64,000 nucleotides of DNA from Cellulomonas sp. Root930 (GCA_001429255.1 LMJI01000001.1:310001-374000), one strand, 5' to 3'; numbered from the stretch's first letter, positions 42,703-50,997 are shown. The notes: a model not told the origin generated them from the letters alone. Translations and numbers: made by a program.

Positions 42703-43256
42703 ACGTGCTGCCTGAGCCGATGCACTCCCGCATGCTCGCCGCTGGCGAAGCCTGGCTCGTGTGGGCCGCGGCCCACAAGGTCAGCCCCCTGGACGCGACC
42801 TGCCACGAGTTGGAGTGTGCTGCGCTCGATCTGCGCGCCCACGGCGGCACCGAAATCGACGTTCTCGACCTGCTCGACCAGGTCGGCTTCATGACCGGAC
42901 TGTGGCGCACCGCCGAGTGGACGCACTTGCGGAAGACGATCGACGCCTTCCCCGCCAGAGGACCCGGGCCGACGTCCGACGAAGTCTCAATCAAGGGCGG
43001 AACGCTGCGGACCCACGGGCCTGCCAAGTGCGCGGCCGATGACTTCTGTCCCATCCATCGACCGTCGCCCCACCCGCTGGCGACAGCGCCCATGGCGTGG
43101 CGCCACGACGTGGCATTGCTCGAGCGCGTTTGCCCCCACGGCGTTCATCACCCCGACTCCGATGCCCTCGAGTACGCCCGACGAACGCATGGCACGGACA
43201 TCGGTGATCGTCTCGCGGTGCACGGTTGCGACGGCTGCTGCAGGAAGGAGACGTAG
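42699..43256 (+). CDS. island operon protein 3, unknown, paralogue of protein 1
   Basis: The 185-residue product starts at the ATG that overlaps the previous stop (ATGA). Residues 12 to 78 repeat the protein 1 domain almost point for point (MLAAGEAWLVWAAAHKVSPL, DLRAHGGTEIDVLDLLDQVG, FMTGLWRTAEWTHLRKTI). The C-terminal part differs: it is Cys/His-rich (KCAADDFCPIH, CPHGVHHPD, HGCDGCCRKE), suggesting one or two metal sites. The pair arose by duplication and then diverged in the tails. Confidence 0.6.
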   Translation: MNVLPEPMHSRMLAAGEAWLVWAAAHKVSPLDATCHELECAALDLRAHGGTEIDVLDLLDQVGFMTGLWRTAEWTHLRKTIDAFPARGPGPTSDEVSIKGGTLRTHGPAKCAADDFCPIHRPSPHPLATAPMAWRHDVALLERVCPHGVHHPDSDALEYARRTHGTDIGDRLAVHGCDGCCRKET

Positions 43257-43673
43257 ATGACCGAGCCACGGCAACTCGTCGGTGGCGTTCCGAGGCCCTG
43301 GCACGGCGCTTGGATGCGCAGACGCCGGTTCATGGCTTGGTGGGCAGACGCGTGGGTCGTCGGGGTGGTCTGCCTGGCTCAGGTCGGCCTCCTCTGGACG
43401 GCCGGCGCGGATCTCATCGCGATCATCGCGCCCGCGCTGTTTCTAGCGGCGTTCGTGACCCTCAAGGCGGAAGCCCGGCTCGAGCATCGGCGCGGCTTCT
43501 ACCGCGGTGTAGCCGTAGCCACACGACGGATGAGCCAGGCGGGTCAGGGAACGACGCCAAACATCGCCGAACACGCCTTGGCCCACGGTGATCGAGAACG
43601 GGTTCCCGAGCCGTGGCACGAACTAGACCCCCTCGTCGCACGGGGCACTGCGGAGGGCGGTGCCGCATCGTGA
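43257..43673 (+). CDS. island operon protein 4, small membrane protein
   Basis: The ATG at 43257 abuts the previous stop and has GGAAGGAG upstream. The 138-residue protein has a basic N-terminus (WMRRRRFMAWWADAW) and two hydrophobic helices at about residues 30 to 50 and 52 to 70, then a soluble charged tail. It is the only membrane protein in the operon, so it could anchor the other products. No family is recognised. Confidence 0.55.
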   Translation: MTEPRQLVGGVPRPWHGAWMRRRRFMAWWADAWVVGVVCLAQVGLLWTAGADLIAIIAPALFLAAFVTLKAEARLEHRRGFYRGVAVATRRMSQAGQGTTPNIAEHALAHGDRERVPEPWHELDPLVARGTAEGGAAS

Positions 43674-44743
43674 ACGCCGCAGTGCGGGCCGAAGTTCGAT
43701 GGTCGGCGGCCGTCGGACGATGGGCCGTCACAGCAGAACCATTAGCTGCCGCCGTGATCTCCGAGCGCTTCGGTGACTGCCTACCCGCGGTGACGGAGGC
43801 GCTCGCCTTGATCAACAACGCCGTCGGCGAAGTCGAAGTTTACGTCGACGATGTCGCCGTTCACGGTGGCCCACCCCAACACGACCGGTCGGGTGACGAT
43901 GAGCGCACTGACCTGCCCGAGATCGCAAGTTGCAGCCTCGCCAGCGGCCGCCACGTCCTCGACCAGGGCGACGCCTGGGTCGACGTCGCTGGACACGCGC
44001 GTCCAATCAGGACGATGACGACCCCGTACCTGGCGAACGTTCTGCTCTACCTCGACCACACTGCGAGTGAGTGGTTGCACTGGTGGTACGTGGAGCATGA
44101 GCTCGCAGGCGATCCCTTGCCGATCTCGCCGCTTGTCCTCGCCCGCGCACGTCCTGACGAGGCCGCCGAGCTCACAAGGTCTCTGGCGGTCACCTTGGCG
44201 ATCGAGAACGAGCTAGCGCACCGGCTGGGCGCTTCCATGACTCGTCCGGAGCCAATCAGGTGGTTCGGCGCGCGCTTCGCGTCCAAGGCCGCGGCCGAGC
44301 ACGCGTGGTCGGTTCGCCATCACGTGCCGCCCGGTCCGGCCACGTCACTGTTCGACCTGGCCTGGCACCTGAACAACCCCTCGGGTCCCCAGGATCAGAC
44401 AGCAATGATCGGTCGTGAAGGCACTCACGTCGTGGAGACCGCTTCAGGAGCGACCTACCTGATCGAGGCGAACGATCCTGATCGGCCCGCAACGCTCACG
44501 CGAACGTCACCAGGACCGATGTCAACGCCGGAGTACCCATGGGCTGACCTTCGACGCGATGGGGAGCCAATCGTCCTGCTTCGAGTGGAACACGTAACGA
44601 TGGACGGGCAGTTGGGCATCGGGCTCCTGGTCGGCGCGCACGCCCTGTTCATCCTTGAACCGCTCGACCCTCGCGCCGGTCATACCGAGCGTCTGACGAC
44701 ACCCGTGCGGTCGATCACCCGTCTCGAGACGTCCAGCTCATGA
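43670..44743 (+). CDS. island operon protein 5, two-domain protein of unknown function
   Basis: The GTG at 43670 overlaps the previous stop as GTGA and gives 357 residues. The first 240 residues are a mixed alpha/beta region with helical segments (PYLANVLLYLDHTASEWLHW). Residues about 245 to 355 form a beta-rich domain (THVVETASGATYLIEANDPD, LRVEHVTMDGQLGIGLLVGA, TTPVRSITRLE) that resembles the C-terminal part of protein 9. No catalytic motif is obvious. Confidence 0.55.
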   Translation: MNAAVRAEVRWSAAVGRWAVTAEPLAAAVISERFGDCLPAVTEALALINNAVGEVEVYVDDVAVHGGPPQHDRSGDDERTDLPEIASCSLASGRHVLDQGDAWVDVAGHARPIRTMTTPYLANVLLYLDHTASEWLHWWYVEHELAGDPLPISPLVLARARPDEAAELTRSLAVTLAIENELAHRLGASMTRPEPIRWFGARFASKAAAEHAWSVRHHVPPGPATSLFDLAWHLNNPSGPQDQTAMIGREGTHVVETASGATYLIEANDPDRPATLTRTSPGPMSTPEYPWADLRRDGEPIVLLRVEHVTMDGQLGIGLLVGAHALFILEPLDPRAGHTERLTTPVRSITRLETSSS

Positions 44744-45060
44744 TCACAATCACAGCGACGGAAGCCCGTCGCCCGGCAGCTGTACGGCTCCTCGAGCACG
44801 TGGTGGCGAGTGCCGAGTTTGTCACGATCACCTACCGGGGCAGACCGACCGCCGTGGTTGTGCCATACCCCTGGTGCTCCGCTCGCACTCGTCGCCTAGC
44901 CGAAGTGCGCGAACTCCTCCGCCGGACCTCCGACCCCGCGGCGATTGTCGCTGCGATCCAGGCACTCGCCCCTCTTCAAGAGCTCGAGGCCCGGACTTGG
45001 AGAGAACTTCGCGATGCCGAGGGAGCCACGGCCGAGAACAGCACTGGAGGTCACCCGTGA
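44740..45060 (+). CDS. island operon protein 6, Phd/YefM-like small protein
   Basis: The 106-residue product starts by ATGA overlap. Residues 1 to 42 follow the Phd/YefM fold: a short strand (MITITATEARRP), a helix (AAVRLLEHVVASAE) and the paired strands FVTITYRGRPTAVVVPYPW. The remaining helices may be where a partner would bind. A Doc, RelE or ParE toxin is not present downstream; the next gene encodes a zinc-ribbon-like protein. Confidence 0.6.
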   Translation: MITITATEARRPAAVRLLEHVVASAEFVTITYRGRPTAVVVPYPWCSARTRRLAEVRELLRRTSDPAAIVAAIQALAPLQELEARTWRELRDAEGATAENSTGGHP

Positions 45061-45782
45061 CGATCGAGCCCATCCGTCGACAGTCGCGTCCGATGTCTCC
45101 GGACGAGCGCCGGCAGCGCGAGGAACTGTTCGCGGAGCTCCGTGCAGAGAGCGAGTGGGCGCACACCGACGAGATCCAGCGCACGCGTGCGCTGCTCGAG
45201 CGCATCCCGGACGGACTGCACGATATCGAGGCAGCTGCGCAGTGTGGCTGCGCGTGTCACCCGACCCCAGGCTCACCCATCCACGGCGGCCTGCCCTGCC
45301 ATTGTCAGCGGCCGCCCGCGGACGAACTCAGCCTTGCGGAGATCATGGAGATCATGGGACCCACCCAGCCCGAAGACGAAAATGGGTCCAACGAGGAGCT
45401 GGAGCAGGCGGCTCGCGAGTTCGGGATCGAAGCGCGCGAGGTGGTCCCCGGCGGACCATACGTCGTGAGCGGCTCGTGCGACGGGCTCCGCTTCTATCTG
45501 CGGGATCGAGGCGATCGGTTCCGCATTGTCGTCGCTCCTGATGAGGACCCCGACCTCAATCCGTGGGAAGCGCCCCCGGAACAACTCACCCTCGAACTGG
45601 CTTCCGGTTCGTCCCACAGCCTGTGGGACGAAGGACACCTGAGCCCACGCCTTGCGCTGCAGCTTGTGGCGTCGGTCGTCCGCACCTACCGACGTCAACA
45701 GGCGTGTACCCACCCGCACTCGCCGACCGACCGCTTCTGCGCCCTCTGTGGCGCCAACATGGTGGAGCCGTGGATTCCATGA
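45057..45782 (+). CDS. island operon protein 7 with Cys-rich segment and C-terminal zinc ribbon
   Basis: The GTG at 45057 overlaps the previous stop; the long upstream frame is a shadow. The 241-residue protein has a charged helix (PDERRQREELFAELRAES), a Cys/His cluster at about residues 62 to 83 (CGCACHPTPG, then CHCQRP), a beta-rich middle domain (YVVSGSCDGLRFYLRDRGDR) and a terminal CTHPH-n8-CALCG ribbon at about 217 to 230. Two separate metal sites suggest nucleic-acid or protein binding. No family is recognised. Confidence 0.6.
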   Translation: MTIEPIRRQSRPMSPDERRQREELFAELRAESEWAHTDEIQRTRALLERIPDGLHDIEAAAQCGCACHPTPGSPIHGGLPCHCQRPPADELSLAEIMEIMGPTQPEDENGSNEELEQAAREFGIEAREVVPGGPYVVSGSCDGLRFYLRDRGDRFRIVVAPDEDPDLNPWEAPPEQLTLELASGSSHSLWDEGHLSPRLALQLVASVVRTYRRQQACTHPHSPTDRFCALCGANMVEPWIP

Positions 45783-46063
45783 TCTGGCACCGCAAGTGCA
45801 AGCCGACGTCGTTCGTCCCGGAGCCGAACGCCACAAGGAAGCTGCGACCGCTAGTGATCAACGCGCGGGTGTTCATGGTTCCTGGGGGCACGAAGGGCGA
45901 CGAACGGCGCCTCCGCGAGCGGATCGCGCGAGCCGAGCGGGAAGGGCTCGTCAGGATCGAAGAGCGCCCGCCTTCTGTGGGCCCGGTGACTTGTGAACGG
46001 CCCACGCCCCAGAACGTCGAAGCAGTCAACCGACGACGCCATAGCCGGGCGAGATGCAGATGA
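45779..46063 (+). CDS. island operon protein 8, small basic protein
   Basis: The 94-residue product starts by ATGA overlap with gene 7. It is strongly basic, with a predicted helix (ERRLRERIARAEREGLVRIE) and no hydrophobic segment. Its size and charge suggest nucleic-acid or protein binding, but nothing more can be read. Confidence 0.5.
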   Translation: MIWHRKCKPTSFVPEPNATRKLRPLVINARVFMVPGGTKGDERRLRERIARAEREGLVRIEERPPSVGPVTCERPTPQNVEAVNRRRHSRARCR

Positions 46064-46542
46064 CCACGAACGAAACGCCTGGCGGTCCGCCTCCCGACGG
46101 GTCGGCTCCGACCGCCCATGCAGTTGATCCGGCGCGGGTTGCGCCGACCGCCGCTGGTGCAAACGAGGAGAAGCGAGCCGGAGATCCGCCCAAGTCCTCC
46201 TCCCAGCCCACGGTGCCAACCCTCGACACCCGCCACGCGCTGGGTACGTGGGCGATCCGCAGTGCGTCGAGCACCGTCTACTACCTGGACCTCGATCGTC
46301 GACTCCTGCTCCGAACGCCGGGCCTAGGTTCGAGCACTGGACCCCACGACGACGAGTGGGTTGCCCTCGTTGACGTCGACTCCCTCCTTGGCGGCGGGAT
46401 CATTCGTGTCGGTGAGCGCCCGCGCTACTTCACGGACCCAGATGCCCCGTCGGACACCTATCGGTGGTGGGTCCAGCGGCCCGTCACTCGAATCGACCGG
46501 ATCGAGGCTGTACCGGACCCGCCACAGGACAATCGGAAGTGA
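46054..46542 (+). CDS. island operon protein 9, Pro-rich N-terminus plus domain shared with protein 5
   Basis: The start may be the ATG at 46054 or the ATG at 46060 (ATGA overlap). The 162-residue protein has about 55 disordered Pro/Ala-rich residues. A beta-rich domain of about 95 residues follows (GTWAIRSASSTVYYLDLDRR, then RVGERPRYFTDP and RPVTRIDRIEAV), which parallels the C-terminus of protein 5. It is probably a stand-alone copy of that module. Confidence 0.5.
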   Translation: MQMTTNETPGGPPPDGSAPTAHAVDPARVAPTAAGANEEKRAGDPPKSSSQPTVPTLDTRHALGTWAIRSASSTVYYLDLDRRLLLRTPGLGSSTGPHDDEWVALVDVDSLLGGGIIRVGERPRYFTDPDAPSDTYRWWVQRPVTRIDRIEAVPDPPQDNRK

Positions 46543-46928
46543 TCACCGTGGAGACCGCGGTGCCGCCCCACGCTCGACCCGGGGGATGGGTACGAGTTCA
46601 CGAGATCGACCTACCAGGGTCGCTGCGCCGGCTTCCGATCGGCGAGGTCGTCATCGTCCGCGATCTCGGTGCCGGCGGCGATCGACGCGCCGTCGTCGAT
46701 AAGGTCGATCGCGACGACCGTGGCCGGCGCTACTGGCTCCTACTCATCGCTCCTCGCGTCGGCATGCGTGAGGTGCGGCGAAACCTCGGGGCTCTCGTCG
46801 ACTACGTGGTCGCGACCGGCGAGAGGATCACGATCACCCGCCGCGGCAGGCCGGTCGCGCACATGATCAAGTGGCCAGGGCCGCTGCTGGGCGAGCCAGG
46901 CGACGACGAGGACGTGGATCTGTCCTAG
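46539..46928 (+). CDS. island operon protein 10 with C-terminal Phd/YefM-like domain
   Basis: The GTG at 46539 overlaps the previous stop. The first 70 of 129 residues form a small beta-rich domain (IGEVVIVRDLGAGGDRRAVV, then RRYWLLLI). Residues about 76 to 115 are the clearest Phd/YefM match of the three in this operon: VGMREVRRNLGALVDYVVAT, then GERITITRRGRPVAHMI. It is the last gene before a 115-base gap. Confidence 0.6.
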   Translation: MITVETAVPPHARPGGWVRVHEIDLPGSLRRLPIGEVVIVRDLGAGGDRRAVVDKVDRDDRGRRYWLLLIAPRVGMREVRRNLGALVDYVVATGERITITRRGRPVAHMIKWPGPLLGEPGDDEDVDLS

Positions 46929-47043
46929 CTAGTTGCACGGCGCAAAGCGACGACGCAGATCCCCGCAACGGCTCGCCTCCGCCAGCCCTAAGGGCCAGAG
47001 TGAGAGCACGGCGTGCGCTCAGCGACGATCGCTAGGGGGAGCC

Positions 47044-48051
47044 ATGGGATTTCGAGCACGCAAGTCCTTCAAGGTCATGCCGGGTGTGCGCATGACCGTC
47101 ACGCCTAGGGGCGTCTCGACCTCCGCTGGGGTGAAGGGCGCTCGCATCAGCGCTCACTCCTCTGGTCGCGTCACGAAGAGCGTCGGTGTGCCCGGATCCG
47201 GTGTGTCGTACACGACATCAAGCTCGGCGACCGCTCGTGACCGTTCTGGGGCGCAGCCGAAGTCCGGCGCGTCATCGAAACCTGTTGGCCCGAAGCCGGG
47301 CTTCACCGCGCCAAAGTGGGAGAAGGAGCTCTACAAGGCAGTGATCGTGAATCAGGACCCAGCTGAGATCCATAAGGTCGCCGCCGCGCACACCGAGCCC
47401 CGGCCTCTCGCAGCCGTCCTGGAAGCGATGCTCGGCGCCATGCCCGCCGGCGACGACGAGACGTCACGCGACCTGCTCGCCTGGGCTTGGTCACAGGACT
47501 ACGACCCAGGCGCCGATCCGTTCGTCAAGAAATACCTGTCCGCCGCCGGCATGACGCTTGAAGTCGCACCAGGCATCACCGCGACGCTGCCACTAAGTCG
47601 GGACGCACTCGGCCTTGCCTTGGGCGAAGCGCACCAGAGCGTCGGCGACCTCAGCAGTGCTGTGGACGTCGTGGAGTCGCTCGAACCGAGCACGATCGCC
47701 GCCGTGTCGCTGGCCGAGCTCTACGCCGACCAGGAACGCTGGCAGGAGGTCATTGCGCTCACCGACGGCGTCGTCAACGACGACGAACCCAGCATGTTCC
47801 TGCTGATCCAACGAGCGACCGCACTTCGCAACCTCGGCTCACCCGGCGCGGCGCGGGAAGCGCTCAAGGAAGCTCTTCGCCTCAGGAGCCGTCCCGCCGA
47901 ACTGCGGCACAGGGCGCTTGTGGAGCGGGCGTACGCAAACCTCGCCGAGTCGAAGCCCGGCATGGCGCGGCGCGACTTGGAGAAAGTGCTCGCCGAGGAC
48001 TCTGCCTACCCCGGTCTTCAGGAAGCGCTCGCGCAGTTGCCCGCCGGGTAA
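47044..48051 (+). CDS. DUF4236 protein with TPR-like C-terminal region
   Basis: The ATG at 47044 has AGGGGGAG upstream; the frame from 46933 is rejected for lack of such a site. Residues 1 to 60 match DUF4236 (MGFRARKSFKVMPGVRMTVT, then SVGVPGSGVSYTTSS). A polar linker follows, and residues about 95 to 335 are helical repeats of TPR type (LAEALYADQERWQEVIALTD-like units, LIQRATALRNLGSPGAAREA, RAYANLAESKPGMARRDLEK). It is probably a cytoplasmic scaffold. It has its own leader and may be separate from the ten-gene operon. Confidence 0.65.
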   Translation: MGFRARKSFKVMPGVRMTVTPRGVSTSAGVKGARISAHSSGRVTKSVGVPGSGVSYTTSSSATARDRSGAQPKSGASSKPVGPKPGFTAPKWEKELYKAVIVNQDPAEIHKVAAAHTEPRPLAAVLEAMLGAMPAGDDETSRDLLAWAWSQDYDPGADPFVKKYLSAAGMTLEVAPGITATLPLSRDALGLALGEAHQSVGDLSSAVDVVESLEPSTIAAVSLAELYADQERWQEVIALTDGVVNDDEPSMFLLIQRATALRNLGSPGAAREALKEALRLRSRPAELRHRALVERAYANLAESKPGMARRDLEKVLAEDSAYPGLQEALAQLPAG

Positions 48052-48279
48052 GTCGCTCCGGGCCGGTGCTCACCCGCGACGTTCAGATGCATTGGCTGCT
48101 CTCGGCGCCAACGCCGACGTCGACGACGCGTGGCAGCTCGTCGACGTCACCATGGGCCGGACGCGGACCCACCTCGCAGAGGTAGACCGGTTGATCACCG
48201 AAGCCCTAGAGCCGGCATTGCGATTGGAGTGACCAGTCTTGGTTTGCACGTCGAGTCCGCCGACACTTATTGGCGTGCC
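48052..48279. other. intergenic region with a possible gene remnant
   Basis: A frame ending at 48232 encodes a plausible helical stretch (DVDDAWQLVDVTMGRTRTHL, then AEVDRLITEALEPAL) but has no acceptable start codon or ribosome-binding site. It may be the 3' remnant of a lost gene at the right end of the island. Confidence 0.35.
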
Positions 48280-49050
48280 TCAGGTGGGCCTGACTGTCAG
48301 CGCCTGTGTAAGGACCCCGATGGGGCCGCTCGTGTCATGGATGATGGTGTGGGTCAGGCCTAGCCCGGTGGGTCCGAAGGCGACGGTGGTGTCGAGGCCA
48401 GTCCACTCGCCGCGCGGCGTCGCGAGCAGGTGGGCGGTCAGGTCGACGTTCGGGAACGCGACTTCGGTCGTCGGCGTCCTCGGGGTCATCCCGTTCGCGA
48501 TGTCGATCACGCCGAGGACGCGGGCGGTCGCGCTGACCTGCTCGTCGTGGACCAGCGGCATCGTAGGGCGGACCCACGAGACGGCTCGGCCGGGTCGCTC
48601 CTGGTTCCTGCGCGCTTCGACGGACCGGACGAAGCCGCCGGGCCAGATGCTTGCGGGATCCCACGGTGGGGTCTCGTCAGGGCCGGGAATGGTGGGCAGT
48701 GCGCCTCCGGCGTGGTCCGCAGTGTCGTAGCTGCGAAGGAGCCAGGCGCGGAGCACGACCGCGGGCCGGCCGGCATGGCTGAGAGTGGCTTGGACGAGCT
48801 CGATGGTGCGACCTGGGCGGAGGACCTCGACGGTGATGCGGACCGGGGCGATGGGGAGCGCGCCGAGGATGTCGTAGGACAGGCGGGCGAGCTGCAGCTC
48901 GTGGTCGCGACGTCCGCGCTGATCGACATCCACGGCGTGCGCGAGCAGGCCGAGGGCGGGCGCGACGTGCTGCTCGCCGGGATCCCAGCCACCGCCGACG
49001 TGCTCCGTAGGGCGGAAGGTGGCCTCGTCGAGTCGCTCGAAGTACGCCAC
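48280..49050 (-). CDS. thioesterase family protein (acyl-CoA thioesterase-like double hotdog)
   Basis: The GTG at 49050 has GAGGAG eight bases upstream; the GTG at 49059 overlaps the previous stop but has no spaced site. The 256-residue protein has the TesB-like opening FERLDEATFRPTEHVGGGW, the first hotdog segment LARLSYDILGALPIAPVRIT, VEVLRPGRTIELVQATLSHA, and the second-domain SATARVLGVIDIANGM and FPNVDLTAHLLATPRGEW. It probably hydrolyses an acyl-CoA; the chain preference is unknown. It is coupled to the RraA-like gene. Confidence 0.75.
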   Translation of the reverse strand: MAYFERLDEATFRPTEHVGGGWDPGEQHVAPALGLLAHAVDVDQRGRRDHELQLARLSYDILGALPIAPVRITVEVLRPGRTIELVQATLSHAGRPAVVLRAWLLRSYDTADHAGGALPTIPGPDETPPWDPASIWPGGFVRSVEARRNQERPGRAVSWVRPTMPLVHDEQVSATARVLGVIDIANGMTPRTPTTEVAFPNVDLTAHLLATPRGEWTGLDTTVAFGPTGLGLTHTIIHDTSGPIGVLTQALTVRPT

Positions 49051-49055
49051 CGTGG

Positions 49056-49760
49056 TCACTCCTCGATCGCGGCGTCGAGCGAGCGCAGGTGCTGACGAAA
49101 CGTGACCGCGTCTCGGTCTCGGGCTGCGAGGTAGTCGTCGAAGCGGGTCTGCTCGCGCAGGGTGGTGCCGAGCAGCATGCGCGCGGCCTGGTGGCGTTCG
49201 ACATCCCGGATCTTGGTCGCGACGAGCGCGATCTCGGCTGCTTGCGCAGCCGGGAGGAACACGGCCCCGTCGTCGTCGGCCAGCACGACGTCGTGGGCGG
49301 TGACCGTGTGCATGCCGCACCGTGCCCACGCAAGCGCGTCGGCCGGCTGGGGGTCCAGCCGCTCCGGCCCGTTGGGGTAAGCGCCCAAGCTGAGGACCGG
49401 CAGGCCGATGGTGCGCAGCTGTGCGGTGTCGCGGTGCAGGCCCCAGATGAGGATGGCGCCGAGGCCCGCGCGGGCGACCTCGAGAGCGACCAGGTCGCCG
49501 ACGCAGGCTTCGTCCGTGCGCCCGTCGTTGTCGACGACCAGGACGTCTCCGGGTCCGGCGTGCCCGAGCGCCTCGAGGAAGACATCGACGCTCCCGACGT
49601 GGCGCGCGGGTTGCACCCGACCAACCACGTGAATGCCGGTCCACGGCGCCCGTATCGCCGATGGCACACATCGCACGGTGATCCCGAGCCGCAGGCACGC
49701 ATCGGCTACGTGCGGCGTGCTGAGATCCAAGAACGTGGTCTGCAACGTCAGGGCATCCAT
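49056..49760 (-). CDS. RraA-like/4-hydroxy-4-methyl-2-oxoglutarate aldolase family protein
   Basis: The 234-residue protein has the RraA-like phosphohistidine-type fold: DLSTPHVADACLRLGI at the start, then GDVLVVDNDGRTDEACVGDL near residue 73 and GLGAILIWGLHRDTAQLR with the substrate-site Arg. A VTAHDVVLADDDGAVFLP segment near residue 155 matches the conserved GDxxxADxDGxxxxP. Family members are metal-dependent retro-aldolases/decarboxylases or RNase E regulators; actinobacterial ones are usually the former. GAGGAG precedes the ATG. Confidence 0.75.
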   Translation of the reverse strand: MDALTLQTTFLDLSTPHVADACLRLGITVRCVPSAIRAPWTGIHVVGRVQPARHVGSVDVFLEALGHAGPGDVLVVDNDGRTDEACVGDLVALEVARAGLGAILIWGLHRDTAQLRTIGLPVLSLGAYPNGPERLDPQPADALAWARCGMHTVTAHDVVLADDDGAVFLPAAQAAEIALVATKIRDVERHQAARMLLGTTLREQTRFDDYLAARDRDAVTFRQHLRSLDAAIEE

Positions 49761-49803
49761 CGCATCTCCTCAAGACGTGGCTCGCTAAACGGCTGGTGTC
49801 GTG

Positions 49804-50424
49804 TCACGTGAGCAACTGCTCGACGATCAGCGCGATGCCGAGCCCGGCCATCACGACCCCAGACACGCGCGAGATGATCCTCGCCCCAGCCGGCCGGGCG
49901 GACAGCAGGCGCCGGGCGGTCACCGCCACCGCGAGGTAGACCACAGCGCAGGTCGCGACATGGATGAGGCCGAGCACCATGATCTGCGCTGGAACCGGCC
50001 ACGCAGCGGATTGGGACGTGAACTGCGGGAGCAGTGCCAGGAACAGCAGGAACACCTTCGGGTTCAGCCCACTGACACCCAGCCCCTTCCACCACCACCT
50101 CGCGCGTGAGGATCCTGTGGCGGCCTCAGCGCTCTCGTGGGGGGTCGCCGGCCGCGTGAACGTCTGGAATCCCAGCCACATCAGGTAGGCGCCGCCGGCG
50201 ATCGTCAGTCCACCGAGCAGGCCTGGAGCGCCGGCAACCAGTGCGCCTACCCCGGCGGCCACGAGCACCGTCGCGGTGAGGTGGCCCGCGAGCATTCCGG
50301 CGACGGCGGGCACGATCACACGCCCGCGAAGGCCTGCGCTGATCGCGTACGCCCAGTCGGCTCCTGGCGTGAGGACGAAGAGAACCGAGACTGCCCAAAA
50401 GCCCAGCACGTCCGCGCCGTCCAT
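49804..50424 (-). CDS. LysE/RhtB family amino-acid exporter
   Basis: The 206-residue membrane protein has six hydrophobic helices and the family N-terminus LGFWAVSVLFVLTPGADWAY. The conserved GLNPKVFLLFLALLPQF comes mid-protein. The substrate is probably an amino acid or derivative. A divergent Lrp/AsnC gene 123 bases away is the usual regulator of such exporters. Confidence 0.85.
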   Translation of the reverse strand: MDGADVLGFWAVSVLFVLTPGADWAYAISAGLRGRVIVPAVAGMLAGHLTATVLVAAGVGALVAGAPGLLGGLTIAGGAYLMWLGFQTFTRPATPHESAEAATGSSRARWWWKGLGVSGLNPKVFLLFLALLPQFTSQSAAWPVPAQIMVLGLIHVATCAVVYLAVAVTARRLLSARPAGARIISRVSGVVMAGLGIALIVEQLLT

Positions 50425-50547
50425 ACCTGCACCTCGCCTCGATGAGCACCCGGGCTGGATGGGTGCGTTGGAAGGCTAGGCCGAAACGCGCCAAAGAGGC
50501 TTTTAACTATTGCTCGTAGAGCGCCAACCAGTGGAAGGATCTCGTGC

Positions 50548-50997
50548 ATGGACGCGATCGACCGAGAAATCCTTGCCCAAGTGCAGCGCGATGGGCGCCA
50601 GACGCTCACGGAACTGGCCGAGCGCGTCCAGCTAAGCGTGTCCCCCTGTCATCGCCGTCTGCGCGCGCTCGAGCAGACCGGCGTCATCACCGGATACCAC
50701 GCTCGACTCGACCCGGCGTCTCTCGGCCTCGGCTTTGCGGCGCTCGTCTTCGTCACTATGCGAGAAGCCACCGGTGGAAGCATCGGCGCCTTCGAATCGG
50801 CCGTCGCCGACCTCCCGAACGTCCTGCAGGCACAACGCCTCTTCGGTGAGCCGGACCTGCTGCGGGTGGTCGCTCGAGATCTGGCGGACTACCAGCGCCT
50901 TTACGACGACCAGCTCGCCGCCCTGCCCGGCGTCCAACGACTCACCTCCACTCTCGTGATGCGGTCGATCGTCGAGGATCGCTCGCTACCGCTGTAG
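50548..50997 (+). CDS. Lrp/AsnC family transcriptional regulator
   Basis: The 149-residue protein begins MDAIDREILAQVQRDGRQTL with the winged HTH through VQLSVSPCHRRLRALEQTGVI. The RAM effector domain follows (FAALVFVTMREATGGSIGAF, then DLLRVVARDLADYQRLYDDQ). Its divergence from the LysE gene makes that exporter its likely target, with an amino acid as effector. The intergenic region contains an A/T-rich stretch at about 50498 to 50515 suited to a promoter. Confidence 0.88.
   Translation: MDAIDREILAQVQRDGRQTLTELAERVQLSVSPCHRRLRALEQTGVITGYHARLDPASLGLGFAALVFVTMREATGGSIGAFESAVADLPNVLQAQRLFGEPDLLRVVARDLADYQRLYDDQLAALPGVQRLTSTLVMRSIVEDRSLPL

Noticed and set aside
44740..45060. Classical toxin-antitoxin pair with the next gene
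   Set aside because: The following product has zinc-ribbon and Cys clusters and no RelE, ParE or Doc features.
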